A stretch of 64,000 bases of DNA from Pseudoxanthomonas helianthi (GCF_017939625.1 NZ_JAGKTC010000001.1:496413-560412); one strand, 5' to 3'. Shown: positions 28,797 to 38,203, numbered from the stretch's first letter. The notes: generated from the letters alone by a model not told the origin. Program-made: numbers and translations.

Positions 28797-29936
28797 ATGC
28801 AGGAACGCGTCGAACCGTTCCGCGCGTTCGCCATCAGCCAGCTGGCGCGCGCCCTGGAATCGCAGGGCCGCTCGGTCATCCACATGGAATTCGGCCAGCC
28901 CTCCACGCCGGCACCGGCCCGGGCGCTCGCCGCCGTGCGCGACGCGCTCGACCGCGATCCGCCCGGTTACTGGGAAAGCCTGCCGCTGCGCCAACGCATC
29001 GCGCACCACTATCGCGAACGCCATGGCGTGGACGTCGATCCGGCCCGGGTCGTCCTGACCTGCGGCGCTTCACCGGCGCTGTTGCTGGCCCTGCTGACCC
29101 GGTTCCAGGTGGGCGAGCGCATCGCTTTCGCCCGGCCCGGCTACGTCGCCTACCGCAACACCGCGCGCGCCGCGCACCTGCGACCGGTGGAAATCGGCTG
29201 CGGCCCCGAATCGCGCTACCAGCTCACTGCCGCGGCACTGGCGGCGCTGGACCCAGCGCCGGCCGGCGTGATCCTCGCCAGCCCGGCCAATCCCACCGGC
29301 ACGATCATCGCGCCGGAGGAACTGCAGGCCATCGTCCGCGTCTGCCGCGAGCGCGGCACCGCCATCGTTTCCGACGAGATCTACCACGGCCTGCATTACG
29401 GCGAAGCCGCGCATTCGATCCTCGAATACGCGCCCGAGGCCTTCGTGGTCAACAGCTTCTCCAAGTACTACAGCATGGTCGATTGGCGCCTGGGCTGGCT
29501 GCTGGTTCCCGAAGCATACGTCGACACCGTACGCGCCTACGCCGGCAACCTGTTCCTGACCCCGCCATCGCCCAGCCAGCAGGCTGCGCTGGTGGCGATG
29601 GACTGCGACGACGAGTTGGAAGGCCACCGCCAGGTGTACGCGCGCAACCGCGCCCTGCTGCTGGAAGCGCTACCGTCGATGGGACTGCAACGGATCGCGC
29701 CGCCCGACGGCGCGTTCTACATCTGGGCCGACGTGGGCCATCTCACCGACGACAGCCTCGCCTTCTGCATGCGGCTGGCGCAGGAAACCGGCGTCGCCCT
29801 CGCGCCGGGCATCGATTTCGATCCGGTCGACGGCCACCGTTTCATCCGTTTCAGCTTCGCCCCGGGCACCGGGCAGGTCGAGGAAGCGCTGCGGCGGCTG
29901 CGGCCCTGGTTCGCCGCGCAACCGTCCATCCGCTGA
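28797..29936 (+). CDS. Class I/II pyridoxal-phosphate aminotransferase
   Basis: A 379-residue fold-type I aminotransferase. Visible features are ASPANPTGTII, the Asp/Tyr of IVSDEIYHGLHYG, the Schiff-base Lys223 in NSFSKYYSMVDWRLGW, and the C-terminal arginine of FIRFSFAPGTGQ. The likely substrates are an amino acid and 2-oxoglutarate or pyruvate but the sequence does not decide. It starts 4 nt after the purD stop and so is probably on the same transcript. Confidence 0.9.
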   Translation: MQERVEPFRAFAISQLARALESQGRSVIHMEFGQPSTPAPARALAAVRDALDRDPPGYWESLPLRQRIAHHYRERHGVDVDPARVVLTCGASPALLLALLTRFQVGERIAFARPGYVAYRNTARAAHLRPVEIGCGPESRYQLTAAALAALDPAPAGVILASPANPTGTIIAPEELQAIVRVCRERGTAIVSDEIYHGLHYGEAAHSILEYAPEAFVVNSFSKYYSMVDWRLGWLLVPEAYVDTVRAYAGNLFLTPPSPSQQAALVAMDCDDELEGHRQVYARNRALLLEALPSMGLQRIAPPDGAFYIWADVGHLTDDSLAFCMRLAQETGVALAPGIDFDPVDGHRFIRFSFAPGTGQVEEALRRLRPWFAAQPSIR

Positions 29937-30021
29937 CCCTCCGGCGCGACGCAGGGGAACGCCAACCCCGCCGTTTCCGGTGCGATACTCCGGATTCCAT
30001 CCACGCACGGGGAAAAGCGAG

Positions 30022-30417
30022 ATGAACGACAACGCACGCGCCGATCTCGGCAAGCTGGTGTTGCGCCTTGCATTGGGCGTCCTGATCCTGCTCCACGGCA
30101 TCGCCAAGCTGAAAGGCGGATTGGCCGGCATCGTCGGCATGGTCGAGGCCCAGGGCTTGCCAGGCTTCGTCGGCTACGGCGTGCTGATCGGCGAAGTACT
30201 CGCCCCGGTACTGGTGATCCTCGGCCTGTACGCGCGCATCGGCAGCCTGTTGATCGCAGCCAACATGCTGGTCGCCCTGGCGCTGGTGCATATGGGCCAG
30301 TTCGGCCAGCTCAACGAGCAGGGCGGCTGGGCGTTGGAACTGCAAGGCATGTATCTCGCCACCGCCGTCGCCATCGCGCTCCTTGGCCCAGGTACCTACA
30401 GCATCAACCGCAAGTAA
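30022..30417 (+). CDS. DoxX family membrane protein
   Basis: A 131-residue protein with four hydrophobic segments and the family signature RLALGVLILLHGIAKLKGG near the N-terminus and LGLYARIGSLLIAANML in the centre. DoxX-type proteins are inner-membrane proteins, some connected to quinone-linked oxidation or sulfur/redox stress, but function here is unknown. An AAAGCGAG sequence precedes the ATG. It converges on the coiled-coil gene at 30462. Confidence 0.88.
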   Translation: MNDNARADLGKLVLRLALGVLILLHGIAKLKGGLAGIVGMVEAQGLPGFVGYGVLIGEVLAPVLVILGLYARIGSLLIAANMLVALALVHMGQFGQLNEQGGWALELQGMYLATAVAIALLGPGTYSINRK

Positions 30418-30426
30418 CGCTGCGCG

Positions 30427-30458
30427 CCACGGCGAGGGCCGGTTGGCCTTCGCCGTGG
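30427..30458. terminator. Hairpin between convergent genes
   Basis: A 14-bp stem with one G-T mismatch (CCACGGCGAGGGCC and GGCCTTCGCCGTGG) and a 4-nt loop. It lies between the DoxX stop (30417) and the stop of the leftward gene (30462). No T-run follows on either strand, so termination activity is uncertain. Confidence 0.5.
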
Positions 30459-30461
30459 TGA

Positions 30462-30740
30462 TCATGCACCCTCCTGCGTCTCCTGCGGCGCAGGCTGCAA
30501 CTGCCCTGCCAATTCCTCCAGCGCCGAAATCTGCTGTTCCAATGCATCGTGCAGTTCGCTCTGGCGCGTCATCAGCGCCTCGATCGCATCGGCCTGGCCG
30601 AACTTCTTCAGCTCGCCGTCGAACAGCAACCACTGCGCGGTCAACTGCTCGACGTAGTTCTTGGCGTAATGCCGCATTTCCCGGAGCTGGTTCAGGCTGT
30701 CGTTGACCTGCTCCAACGGCGTCTTGGTTTCCGTGGACAT
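30462..30740 (-). CDS. Small coiled-coil protein of unknown function
   Basis: A 92-residue, highly helical soluble protein (for example residues 6-40 PLEQVNDSLNQLREMRHYAK, and a second heptad-like stretch DALEQQISALEELAGQLQ). It has a good GGAGG ribosome site. I recognise no family. Its upstream neighbour on the same strand is the GGDEF gene (stop at 30881), 140 nt away, so co-transcription is possible. Confidence 0.75.
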   Translation of the reverse strand: MSTETKTPLEQVNDSLNQLREMRHYAKNYVEQLTAQWLLFDGELKKFGQADAIEALMTRQSELHDALEQQISALEELAGQLQPAPQETQEGA

Positions 30741-30880
30741 GGCGACCTCCTCGCGGATGCGCCCGCAGCGTAACCACGCGAAGCTGGCTCGGAGCCGAAC
30801 GCGGGAGTTCGCCGTAAACATCGCGTGAATAAGCGCCGCGCAGCTCCCGCACGAATGCAGCGCACCGTCCCGCGCGGCTT

Positions 30881-32713
30881 TCAACCGTCGGCGCGTTCGC
30901 TCCCACGATCCTCGGCGGCGGCCACGACGCGGATTCGCCACGTATTGCGTCCCGCCTGCTTGGCCGCGTAAAGCGCGGCGTCGGCGACCAGCAGGAGCGT
31001 GTCCGCGTCGGTGGGCTCGGCCGCGTAAGCGATGCCGATACTGGTGGTGGCGATCAGCCCGGTGCCGTCGATGTCGATGCTGTGATGCATCTCGGCGACG
31101 AGCTGGCGCGCGATCGATTCCGCGGCATCGGGCAAGGCCACGTCCTCGATGATCACCGCAAACTCATCGCCACCCAGGCGCGCGACCAGGTCGGTGCGAC
31201 GCACGCACCCGGTCAGGCGCTGGGCGAACGAACGCAGCACCCGATCGCCGGCGGCATGGCCCCAGGTATCGTTGATGCCCTTGAAGTGGTCGACGTCCAG
31301 ATACATGAGCGCGATCGGCGTGCGGTGGCGCTGCATGCGCAACAGAGCAAGGCGGAGGCGTTCCTCGAACTGGCGGCGATTGGCCAGGCCGGTCAGCGGG
31401 TCCACGCGCGCCATCTGTTCCAGCTCGCGGCGGCTCTCCGCCAACGCGGCTTCAGCGGCCACGCGGCCGGATACGTCGCGGCCGGTGTAGATGATGTCCA
31501 TGCCGTCGCTGTCGATACTGGGAATCGGCCGGGTCACCGCTTCGATCCAGACGTAATGCCCGTCCTTGTGCTGCACGCGATAGATCGCCGTATGCGCTTT
31601 CCCGTCGGCGAGCACCTCTTCCATGGCCTGTTGCTGCATCGCGCGATCATCGGGGTGGACCAGGCTCCAGCGCATGCCCAGCATCTCGTCTGGCGACCAG
31701 CCGAGGATGTCGCGCGCCGAGGGCGAGACGTACACGCGTTCGCCGCTGGGGCGCATCCGCACGATCACGTCGTGCGAGTAGTCCGCCAGCATGCGGAAGC
31801 GCAGTTCGCTCTCGCTCAGCCGCGCGTGCAGGCGCTTGCGCTCGGCCATCGCCAGCGCCACCGGGATGGTCATCACGCATGCGCCGGCGACGTAGAGCTG
31901 CAACAGGGCGATGTGTCCGTTCCTGCCCAGCGCATCCACCAGCATGATCGGTCCCATGCCCATCGCCGTGGCCACGCTGCCGATGACGCCGAACAGCAGG
32001 ATGCCCACCGCCACGCCAGCGAAACGATGGCGGAACGCGGCCAGCAGCAGCGGCGGGTACGCGAGGAACAGCACCGGATAGCGCACGCTGAACACCACCG
32101 TGCTGACGACCACGATCAGCAGCATGCTGAGGACGAAAGACCAGCGCCGGCCCGGCGCGGTAAACAGGGCGCGGCCCTCGCGATGCACCACCACCGTCGC
32201 CGTGGCGAAGATCACCATGCCGACCACGTGGGCCGCATACCAGCTGACGAAACCGCCGAGCAGGTGCCCGCCGCCACGCAGCGCATTCACAATGGAAATG
32301 AGCACCCCTGACACCGCACAAGCCGCCAGCGTGGCGACCGTGGCGATGCCGCCCAGCTCGATCCACCGCTTCGGATCGCCGATATCGGGCACCCTGCGGC
32401 GCACCACACCGGCGACGATCAGGACCTCGACGATATTGGCCAGGCCGATCGCCGCGGCATGCAGGGGCGCGAATCCGGACGAAAGCCGCGCAAGCACGTC
32501 GGCAAGCAGGCCCGCCAGCAGGTAATAAGGCCATGACGCCGTGGGTCGCGACAGCAGCCAGCCGGTCAGGAAGCCGTTGCCGAGCCAGATCGCGGCCAGT
32601 TCGCCGGGTCCACGGGTGAATTCGAGCAGCAAACGGTCCAGCAGACCGATCAGTGCCGCCATGGCAAGCACATCCCGCCACATGCGCGCCGGTGTTTGAA
32701 TGGCAGCCCTCAT
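30881..32713 (-). CDS. MASE1-PAS-GGDEF diguanylate cyclase
   Basis: Predicted cyclic di-GMP synthase of 610 residues at the inner membrane. Residues about 10-290 form a MASE1-type multi-helix sensor (eight or so hydrophobic segments). A PAS domain follows (about 300-415, with ILGWSPDEMLGMRWSLVHPDD). The GGDEF domain (about 440-600) contains an intact GGDEF at 514-518 and an RRTD inhibitory-site motif five residues before it, so product inhibition is expected. There is no EAL domain. The stimulus is unknown. It is divergent from the MFS-acyltransferase gene. Confidence 0.93.
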   Translation of the reverse strand: MRAAIQTPARMWRDVLAMAALIGLLDRLLLEFTRGPGELAAIWLGNGFLTGWLLSRPTASWPYYLLAGLLADVLARLSSGFAPLHAAAIGLANIVEVLIVAGVVRRRVPDIGDPKRWIELGGIATVATLAACAVSGVLISIVNALRGGGHLLGGFVSWYAAHVVGMVIFATATVVVHREGRALFTAPGRRWSFVLSMLLIVVVSTVVFSVRYPVLFLAYPPLLLAAFRHRFAGVAVGILLFGVIGSVATAMGMGPIMLVDALGRNGHIALLQLYVAGACVMTIPVALAMAERKRLHARLSESELRFRMLADYSHDVIVRMRPSGERVYVSPSARDILGWSPDEMLGMRWSLVHPDDRAMQQQAMEEVLADGKAHTAIYRVQHKDGHYVWIEAVTRPIPSIDSDGMDIIYTGRDVSGRVAAEAALAESRRELEQMARVDPLTGLANRRQFEERLRLALLRMQRHRTPIALMYLDVDHFKGINDTWGHAAGDRVLRSFAQRLTGCVRRTDLVARLGGDEFAVIIEDVALPDAAESIARQLVAEMHHSIDIDGTGLIATTSIGIAYAAEPTDADTLLLVADAALYAAKQAGRNTWRIRVVAAAEDRGSERADG

Positions 32714-32861
32714 GCCAACTCGCTCAGCCCGGAAGAAGCGTCAATACCATAGCGAAAATTAATGCCGCGTGGCGAAGCCTCCGCCCCCGGATTCGTAATC
32801 CTTTCGTCGTGGAAGGCGCAGAACCGGATCTGCTAGGCTGCGCCGACCCCGGGGAGGACGC

Positions 32862-34748
32862 ATGTCCAGCCATAACCAGTTCCAGTTGCTGCGGCAGCGC
32901 CGCTTCCTGCCGTTCTTCGTGACCCAGTGCTTCGGCGCGTTCAACGACAACGTGTTCCGCCAGGCGATCATCGGCCTGCTGTTCTGGATGCAGGCTCCGC
33001 CCGCGCAGCGCACCTTGTACGCATCGTTGGCCCCGGCGATCTTCATCCTGCCGTACTTCCTGTTCTCCGCCACCGCGGGACAGATCGCCGAGAAACTGGA
33101 CAAGGACCGGCTGATCCGCATCACCACGACGATGGAGATCTTCATCATGTCGCTGGCGGCGTTGGCCTTCGTGCTCAAGGCACTGCCGCTGCTGCTGGTG
33201 GCGCTGTTCGCCACCGGCGTGCAGTCGACGCTGTTTGGACCGGTCAAGTACTCCATCCTGCCCGCGGTGCTGCATCCGCGCGAACTGACCGGTGGCAATG
33301 GCCTGGTCGAAATGGGCACGTCGGTGAGCATCCTGCTGGGCATGCTGGCCGGCGGCATGATATTCGAAGTGTCCGGCGCGCACGGTCCGTGGGTCGCGGG
33401 CGCGACGGTGATCGCGCTGGCGGTGTGCGGCAACCTGGCCAGCCGGATGATTCCGCACGTCGGCGCGGCATTGCCCGAGCTGCGCATCAACTGGAATCCG
33501 CTTCCCGAATCGCTCGACGTGCTGCGGCTGGCCCGCAAGCAACTGGCCGTGCGCAACGCGGTGCTGGGTGTTTCGTGGTTCTGGTTCGTCGGCACCGTGT
33601 TCGCGACCCAATTGCCGGATTACGCGCCGTTGAACCTCGGCGGCTCCAACCTGCTGTACGTGTTCGTGCTGGCGCTGTTCTCCATCGGCACCGGCGTCGG
33701 CTCGATGCTGTGCGAGAAGCTGTCCGCGCGCACGGTGGAAATCGGCCTGGTGCCGCTGGGCGCGTTCGGCATGAGTGCGTTCCTGTTCGACCTGTATTTC
33801 GCCCGCAGCGGCACGGCGACGGCGCACGGGCTGGACGTGGCCGGCTTCATGGCCCAGCCGGGCAGCTGGCGGATCGTCGTCGACCTGGTCGGCATCGGCC
33901 TGTTCGCCGGCTTCTTCGTGGTGCCGCTGTTCGCGCTGATCCAGAGCCGCACGCCGAAGACCGAACTGTCGCGGGTGATCGGCGCGCTGAACATCCAGAA
34001 CTCCGGCTTCGTGGTCGCCGCCTCGCTGATCTGCCTGGCGTTGCGTACCTGGGCCGGCTGGAGCATCCCGCAGATCTTCCTGGCACTGGCCATCGCCAAC
34101 ACCCTGGTGGCGATCTGGATCTTCACCATCGTCCCCGAATTCCTGATGCGTTTCCTCAGCTGGCTGCTGGTGCGCACGCTGTACCGGCTGCGCCTGCGCG
34201 GCATCGACCACGTCCCCGACGAGGGCGCGGCGCTGATCGTGTGCAACCATGTCAGCTACATGGACGCGCTGATCCTGTCGGCTTCGATTCCGCGGCCGGT
34301 GCGCTTCGTCATGTACTACCGGATCTTCAACATCCCGGTGATGAGCTGGATCTTCCGCACCGCGAAGGCGATTCCCATCGCCGGCGCGAAGGAGGACCCG
34401 GTGCTGATGCAGCGCGCCTTCGACGAGGTGGACGCGGCACTGGCCGATGGACAACTGGTATGCGTCTTTCCGGAAGGCGCGCTGACGAAAAACGGCGACA
34501 TCGCACCGTTCAAGTCGGGCGTGGAAAAGATCCTCGAGCGACGCCCCGTGCCGGTGATCCCGATGGCGTTGAAGAACATGTGGGGCAGCATGTGGAGCCG
34601 TCGAGATTCGCGACTGGGTCGCATGCGCGTGCCGCGGCGCCTGCGTGCGCATGTCGAAGTGGTCGCGGATGCACCGGTCGACGGTGCCGGCGCCACGGCG
34701 GAGTCGCTGGAAACGGCGGTGCACGACCTGCGCGGCGACGCGGCCTGA
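32862..34748 (+). CDS. MFS transporter-acyltransferase fusion (LplT-PlsC type)
   Basis: A 628-residue fusion. Residues about 1-400 form a twelve-helix major facilitator similar to lysophospholipid transporters (opening FFVTQCFGAFNDNVFRQA). Residues about 430-628 form a PlsC-type acyltransferase with the HX4D motif NHVSYMDA (His463, Asp468) and VFPEGALT. It likely imports lysophospholipids across the inner membrane and re-acylates them. It lacks the acyl-ACP synthetase domain that follows in longer fusions of this type, so acyl-ACP or acyl-CoA must come from elsewhere. Confidence 0.88.
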   Translation: MSSHNQFQLLRQRRFLPFFVTQCFGAFNDNVFRQAIIGLLFWMQAPPAQRTLYASLAPAIFILPYFLFSATAGQIAEKLDKDRLIRITTTMEIFIMSLAALAFVLKALPLLLVALFATGVQSTLFGPVKYSILPAVLHPRELTGGNGLVEMGTSVSILLGMLAGGMIFEVSGAHGPWVAGATVIALAVCGNLASRMIPHVGAALPELRINWNPLPESLDVLRLARKQLAVRNAVLGVSWFWFVGTVFATQLPDYAPLNLGGSNLLYVFVLALFSIGTGVGSMLCEKLSARTVEIGLVPLGAFGMSAFLFDLYFARSGTATAHGLDVAGFMAQPGSWRIVVDLVGIGLFAGFFVVPLFALIQSRTPKTELSRVIGALNIQNSGFVVAASLICLALRTWAGWSIPQIFLALAIANTLVAIWIFTIVPEFLMRFLSWLLVRTLYRLRLRGIDHVPDEGAALIVCNHVSYMDALILSASIPRPVRFVMYYRIFNIPVMSWIFRTAKAIPIAGAKEDPVLMQRAFDEVDAALADGQLVCVFPEGALTKNGDIAPFKSGVEKILERRPVPVIPMALKNMWGSMWSRRDSRLGRMRVPRRLRAHVEVVADAPVDGAGATAESLETAVHDLRGDAA

Positions 34749-34805
34749 GCGCGACAAGCGCACGGGCCTGCGGCAAACTATCGCTCTTTCATCCAGGGGA
34801 ACTCC

Positions 34806-35102
34806 ATGAACCAACCACCGCCGATCCACAGCGGGGCGCAGGAATACGTGCCCAACAATCTGGTCTGGGCGATCCTGTCCACGCTGTTCTGCTGCCTGCC
34901 GCTGGGCATCGTGTCGATCGTCTATGCCGCGAAGGTCGACGGCCTGCGCGCCGCGGGCGACATCGCCGGCGCGCGCACCGCATCGGACAAGGCGAAGTTC
35001 TGGGCCTGGTGGTCGCTGGGCGCCTGGGCCGGGCTGGTCGCGCTGTATCTGCTGTTCGTCGTTGTCCTCGGCATGGCCGGGGCGCTGGGCGGCGCAAACT
35101 GA
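34806..35102 (+). CDS. CD225/dispanin family membrane protein (copy 1)
   Basis: A 98-residue protein with the CD225 layout: a short Pro-rich N-terminus, a first hydrophobic segment with Cys-Cys (STLFCCLPLGIVSIVYAAKV), a polar loop with GDIAGARTASDKAKFW, and a second membrane helix. In animals, this fold is found in interferon-induced transmembrane proteins; the bacterial role is unknown. AGGGGAACTCC precedes the ATG. Adjacent to a second copy at 35158. Confidence 0.86.
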   Translation: MNQPPPIHSGAQEYVPNNLVWAILSTLFCCLPLGIVSIVYAAKVDGLRAAGDIAGARTASDKAKFWAWWSLGAWAGLVALYLLFVVVLGMAGALGGAN

Positions 35103-35157
35103 GTCGATTAGACTGCGTCCGGAACCACTCACTCACCACCCAAATGGAGCACTCCCG

Positions 35158-35493
35158 ATGAGCACTGTTCCTCCTCCCGCGCCCGGCATGGCCGGCAGCG
35201 TTCCCAACTACCTGGCCTGGTCGATCATCTCGACCGTGCTCGCCTCCTGCCTGTGCTGCCCGCTCGGCCTCGTCGGCATCGTGGCCATCGTGTTCTCGAA
35301 CAAGGTCAACACCCTGTTGCGCCAGGGCGACATCGCCGGTGCGCAGCGCGCGTCGGCCACCGCCAAGACCTGGTGCTGGGTGGCGACCGCATTGGCCATC
35401 ATCGGCCTGTTGATCAACATCTGGGCCTACTCGACCGGCGGCCTGCAGCAGTACATGCAGGCGATGGAACAGATCCAAGCCGCGCAGTCTTGA
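35158..35493 (+). CDS. CD225/dispanin family membrane protein (copy 2)
   Basis: A 111-residue paralogue of the preceding gene with the same layout: ASCLCCPLGLVGIVAIVFSNKV as first membrane segment, GDIAGAQRASATAKTW as loop, and a second helix. A short tail follows (YMQAMEQIQAAQS). The DUF2752 gene starts at a TTG overlapping this stop codon, so the two are probably translated from one message. Confidence 0.86.
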   Translation: MSTVPPPAPGMAGSVPNYLAWSIISTVLASCLCCPLGLVGIVAIVFSNKVNTLLRQGDIAGAQRASATAKTWCWVATALAIIGLLINIWAYSTGGLQQYMQAMEQIQAAQS

Positions 35494-35918
35494 ACCTTGC
35501 GCTGAAACCGCTGCATCTCGCAGGACTGACGGCGGCCGCATTCGCGGCCGTCGTCGGTTTCTGGTTGCTGCGCCATTTCGATCCCAATGCGGCGGGCAAT
35601 CCCTTCCCGGGCTGCGTGTTCCGCGCGCTGACCGGCTATTACTGCATCGGTTGCGGCATGACCCGCATGCTGCATGCGCTGGCCCACGGCGACGTGATAC
35701 GCGCGTTCGCGATGAATCCCTTGGCGATGGCGATGCTCTCGCTGTCGCCCCTGCTGGCGGCATGGCGGCTGGGTTGGCAACCGAAGTTCCTGCAGCCGTT
35801 GATCGCCCTGCTGGCAGAGCCGAAGTTCTGGCTGGTGCTGCTGCCGCTGTACTGGATCGCCCGCAACCTGCCGTGGTGGCCGTTCACGCTGCTGGCGCCG
35901 GGCGGGTTGTTGTCGTAA
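35490..35918 (+). CDS. DUF2752 membrane protein
   Basis: A 142-residue protein with about four hydrophobic segments and the family motif YYCIGCGMTRMLHALAHGD. The conserved Cys pair and the small size are typical of DUF2752. Function is unknown. The start is a TTG at 35490 that overlaps the stop of the preceding CD225 gene (TTGA). No other start lies nearby in frame. Confidence 0.83.
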   Translation: MNLALKPLHLAGLTAAAFAAVVGFWLLRHFDPNAAGNPFPGCVFRALTGYYCIGCGMTRMLHALAHGDVIRAFAMNPLAMAMLSLSPLLAAWRLGWQPKFLQPLIALLAEPKFWLVLLPLYWIARNLPWWPFTLLAPGGLLS

Positions 35919-35970
35919 ACGCCTTTCCCGTTTCTTGCGAAAGAAAGGCGAAGCGCAAGACAAGCTTTCG

Positions 35971-35992
35971 TAGAGTCGAGCTTGCTCGACTG
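35971..35992. repeat. Palindromic repeat, second copy
   Basis: GTAGAGTCGAGCTTGCTCGA plus CT; matches the reverse complement of 1-22 at 20 of 22 positions. The differing bases are paired with each other in the hairpin, so the fold is kept. Confidence 0.65.
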
Positions 35993-36050
35993 CACTTCGT
36001 TCCCGCATCGGGAAGCAAAGCTAAGACGAAGGCGCGGCCGGCGAAGCACG

Positions 36051-36209
36051 CCGGGCGTTCGCTGACGCGCGCGGCAATGCCGCGCAAGCGCCGTATCTTC
36101 TTCGACAACCATCCGCCGCCTTCCGTGGCGAAACATATCGACTTCGGACGGTCCAGCCCGGCCATCCATGGCCGGGCGTTCGCTGAGGCTGCGCGGCAAT
36201 GCCGCGCAA
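36051..36209. repeat. Direct repeats downstream of ampE
   Basis: Two near-identical units, 36051-36087 and 36172-36209, start CCGGGCGTTCGCTGA and end GCGCGGCAATGCCGCGCAA. Between them lie other palindromic bits such as GGCCATCCATGGCC (36160-36173). Together with the copy at 35971, this fills the gap between the DUF2752 and ampE stops; I see no gene there. Confidence 0.75.
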
Positions 36210-36217
36210 AGCTCGCC

Positions 36218-37111
36218 TCAGCTCACCCAACCGGCGATGACGAAGACGGCCATTACCGCCAGCCATAGCAGCAGGACGCGCCAGACCAGGCTCATCGCAT
36301 CGCGCAGTTCGGGCATGTCGCGCAGACGCGGCACCAGGCCGTCGGCGACGTAATCGGCGGCTTCCTCCGCCAGCTCCGACTTCACGCTGGCCCGCGCCGC
36401 GGCGGCGAGGAAGCCGGTATCGAGTTGCAATTCGGCGCCGCCCGCGCCGCGCCATGCCTGCAACACCACGTCGAAATTCCCGACCAGCGCCATCGACCAT
36501 GTCATCAGCTGCGCAACCGGCCATTCCAGCACGGCGCGCAAACCGCGCGCGCCCGCGGCGGTGGCCGGCGGCAGGCGCTGCGCGTATTCGCCCTCGCAGG
36601 CAAAACCGACCAGGCGGAACAGGATCGCGCCGAACGGGCCCAGCACCGCGAACCAGAACAGCACGCCGAACCAGCGCCGCAATGCGCTGGAGAACACCGC
36701 TTCGACCAGGGCGGGACCATCGTCGCGCGGCGTCTCGTCGGACGGCCACAGGCGCGCGATGGCGTCGCGGCGCCCGGCTTCCTCGTGGCTGTCGATCACC
36801 GCCTCCACGTCGACATCGAGGTCGCGCGGACCCCACGCGTAAACCAGCACGGCGACGTAGTACAGGAACCCCAGCAGGCCCAGCCATGGCGCGTGCAAAC
36901 CCCATTGGATCAGCACGACCAGCAGCAGCGGCGGCACCAGGGCCAGGACGATGCCGTAACGGCCTCGCCAGAAGCTGCCCTCACCCGCGTGCGTGTCCAG
37001 CCATTGCAGCCACTGGCCGAACCAGCCGTAGCGACGCGCCGAGCCGACCAGCGCCGGGGCGACGTGGCCCAGCACCAGGGCAAGGACGGCAGCCACCAGG
37101 GTGACGAACAT
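36218..37111 (-). CDS. ampE: AmpE-like inner-membrane protein
   Basis: A 297-residue protein with about four membrane segments and the AmpE features FWFAVLGPFGAILFRL and VEAVFSSALRRWFGVLFW. AmpE is linked in enterobacteria with AmpD and beta-lactamase induction, as a proposed sensor with a CobD/CbiB-like fold. ampD is not present next to it here, so the signalling role is not supported by context. A strong GGAGG precedes the ATG. Confidence 0.87.
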   Translation of the reverse strand: MFVTLVAAVLALVLGHVAPALVGSARRYGWFGQWLQWLDTHAGEGSFWRGRYGIVLALVPPLLLVVLIQWGLHAPWLGLLGFLYYVAVLVYAWGPRDLDVDVEAVIDSHEEAGRRDAIARLWPSDETPRDDGPALVEAVFSSALRRWFGVLFWFAVLGPFGAILFRLVGFACEGEYAQRLPPATAAGARGLRAVLEWPVAQLMTWSMALVGNFDVVLQAWRGAGGAELQLDTGFLAAAARASVKSELAEEAADYVADGLVPRLRDMPELRDAMSLVWRVLLLWLAVMAVFVIAGWVS

Positions 37112-37188
37112 GCAAAACCTCCACCGTTGATCCTAGCCTGCCTCGTGTGGAGGCCGCGGCTACATTCCCCGCACCAGTGCTGCGGCGT

Positions 37189-38100
37189 TCAGGCCAGGGC
37201 CCCACGCTGCATGTACCAATGCTCGATCAACGAACGGGCAATCGAAATCGGCGAGGACAGCAGGACGCCTTCGCCATCGTCCCCCGCCGCCTCGCGCCGC
37301 AGGGCTTCGCCGATTTCATCGACGCCGAACCAGCGCGCAGCCTCCAGCTCGCCGTCGACCTGGGGCTCGTCGGGTTCGGCATCGGCCTCGAAGCCCAGCA
37401 TCAGCGCGCCGGGGAACGGCCATGGCTGCGCGCCGAGATAGCGGCTGGCGCGCACACGCACGCGGGTTTCCTCATAGACCTCGCGGGCCACGGTCTGCTC
37501 CAGCGACTCGCCCGGTTCGACGAAACCCGCCACCACCGACCAGCGTCGCGCCGGCCAGCCGGACTGGCGGCCGAGCAGCAGGCGTTCGCCATCGCTGACC
37601 GCGACGATCACCGCTGGATCGACGCGCGGGTAGTGCTCGCGTCCGCATTGGGTGCACGCGCCCTGATAGCCGGCTCGGCGGAATTCGACCGCGCCGCCGC
37701 AGGTGCCGCAATGACGCGTGCCTGCGTGCCAATGCAGCAGCGCGCGGGCCAACGCGAACACGCCCGCCTCGAAGGCCGGCCACGTGGCTGCGGCCCGGCG
37801 CAGGTCGATGCGTTGCGGCGCTTCGAAGGAAACCACGTCCGCGCGTACCGCGAACCATGCCTGCGCTTCGCGCAGGCCCAGGAAGATCGCGGCGCCCGGT
37901 CCACCGCCGAGCTGTGTACCAGTGACGACCATGGCTTGCCCGGTTTCATCGGCGTGGGCGCGGCCCTCGTCGTCGACGATCAGGATACGCGCCTGCGGCC
38001 ACAGCCCGAGCAAGGCCGCAACGTCGTCGCGCAGCTTGTCGGCGCGGTCCAGGGGCGTGTCGGCGAAGGCGTAGCCGGAAAGCGCGGGGCGAGTGTCCAT
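37189..38100 (-). CDS. nudC: NADH pyrophosphatase NudC (NAD-cap hydrolase)
   Basis: A 303-residue Nudix enzyme that hydrolyses NADH and removes NAD caps from RNA. It has the NudC layout: an N-terminal domain, a zinc ribbon (HCGTCGG...CTQCGREHYPRVDPAVI), the Nudix box GFVEPGESLEQTVAREVYEE and the class motif AQPWPFPGALM. The ATG at 38100 (MDTRPALSGYAF) gives the standard N-terminus; the frame is open further upstream without similarity. The next gene on the same strand is erpA, 103 nt upstream. Confidence 0.95.
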   Translation of the reverse strand: MDTRPALSGYAFADTPLDRADKLRDDVAALLGLWPQARILIVDDEGRAHADETGQAMVVTGTQLGGGPGAAIFLGLREAQAWFAVRADVVSFEAPQRIDLRRAAATWPAFEAGVFALARALLHWHAGTRHCGTCGGAVEFRRAGYQGACTQCGREHYPRVDPAVIVAVSDGERLLLGRQSGWPARRWSVVAGFVEPGESLEQTVAREVYEETRVRVRASRYLGAQPWPFPGALMLGFEADAEPDEPQVDGELEAARWFGVDEIGEALRREAAGDDGEGVLLSSPISIARSLIEHWYMQRGALA

Positions 38101-38203
38101 GCGAGCCGCCAGTTTAACGCCAGCGGCGGATTGCTCGGCCATTCGGAGCCCGCACATTGGGCTTTATCGGGCGTTATGCACCGATCCGACGCGGAAAGGA
38201 GTT

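Noticed and set aside
32724..35132. 802-codon minus-strand frame over the MFS-acyltransferase and CD225 genes
   Set aside because: Spans several real genes on the opposite strand and shows no family features.
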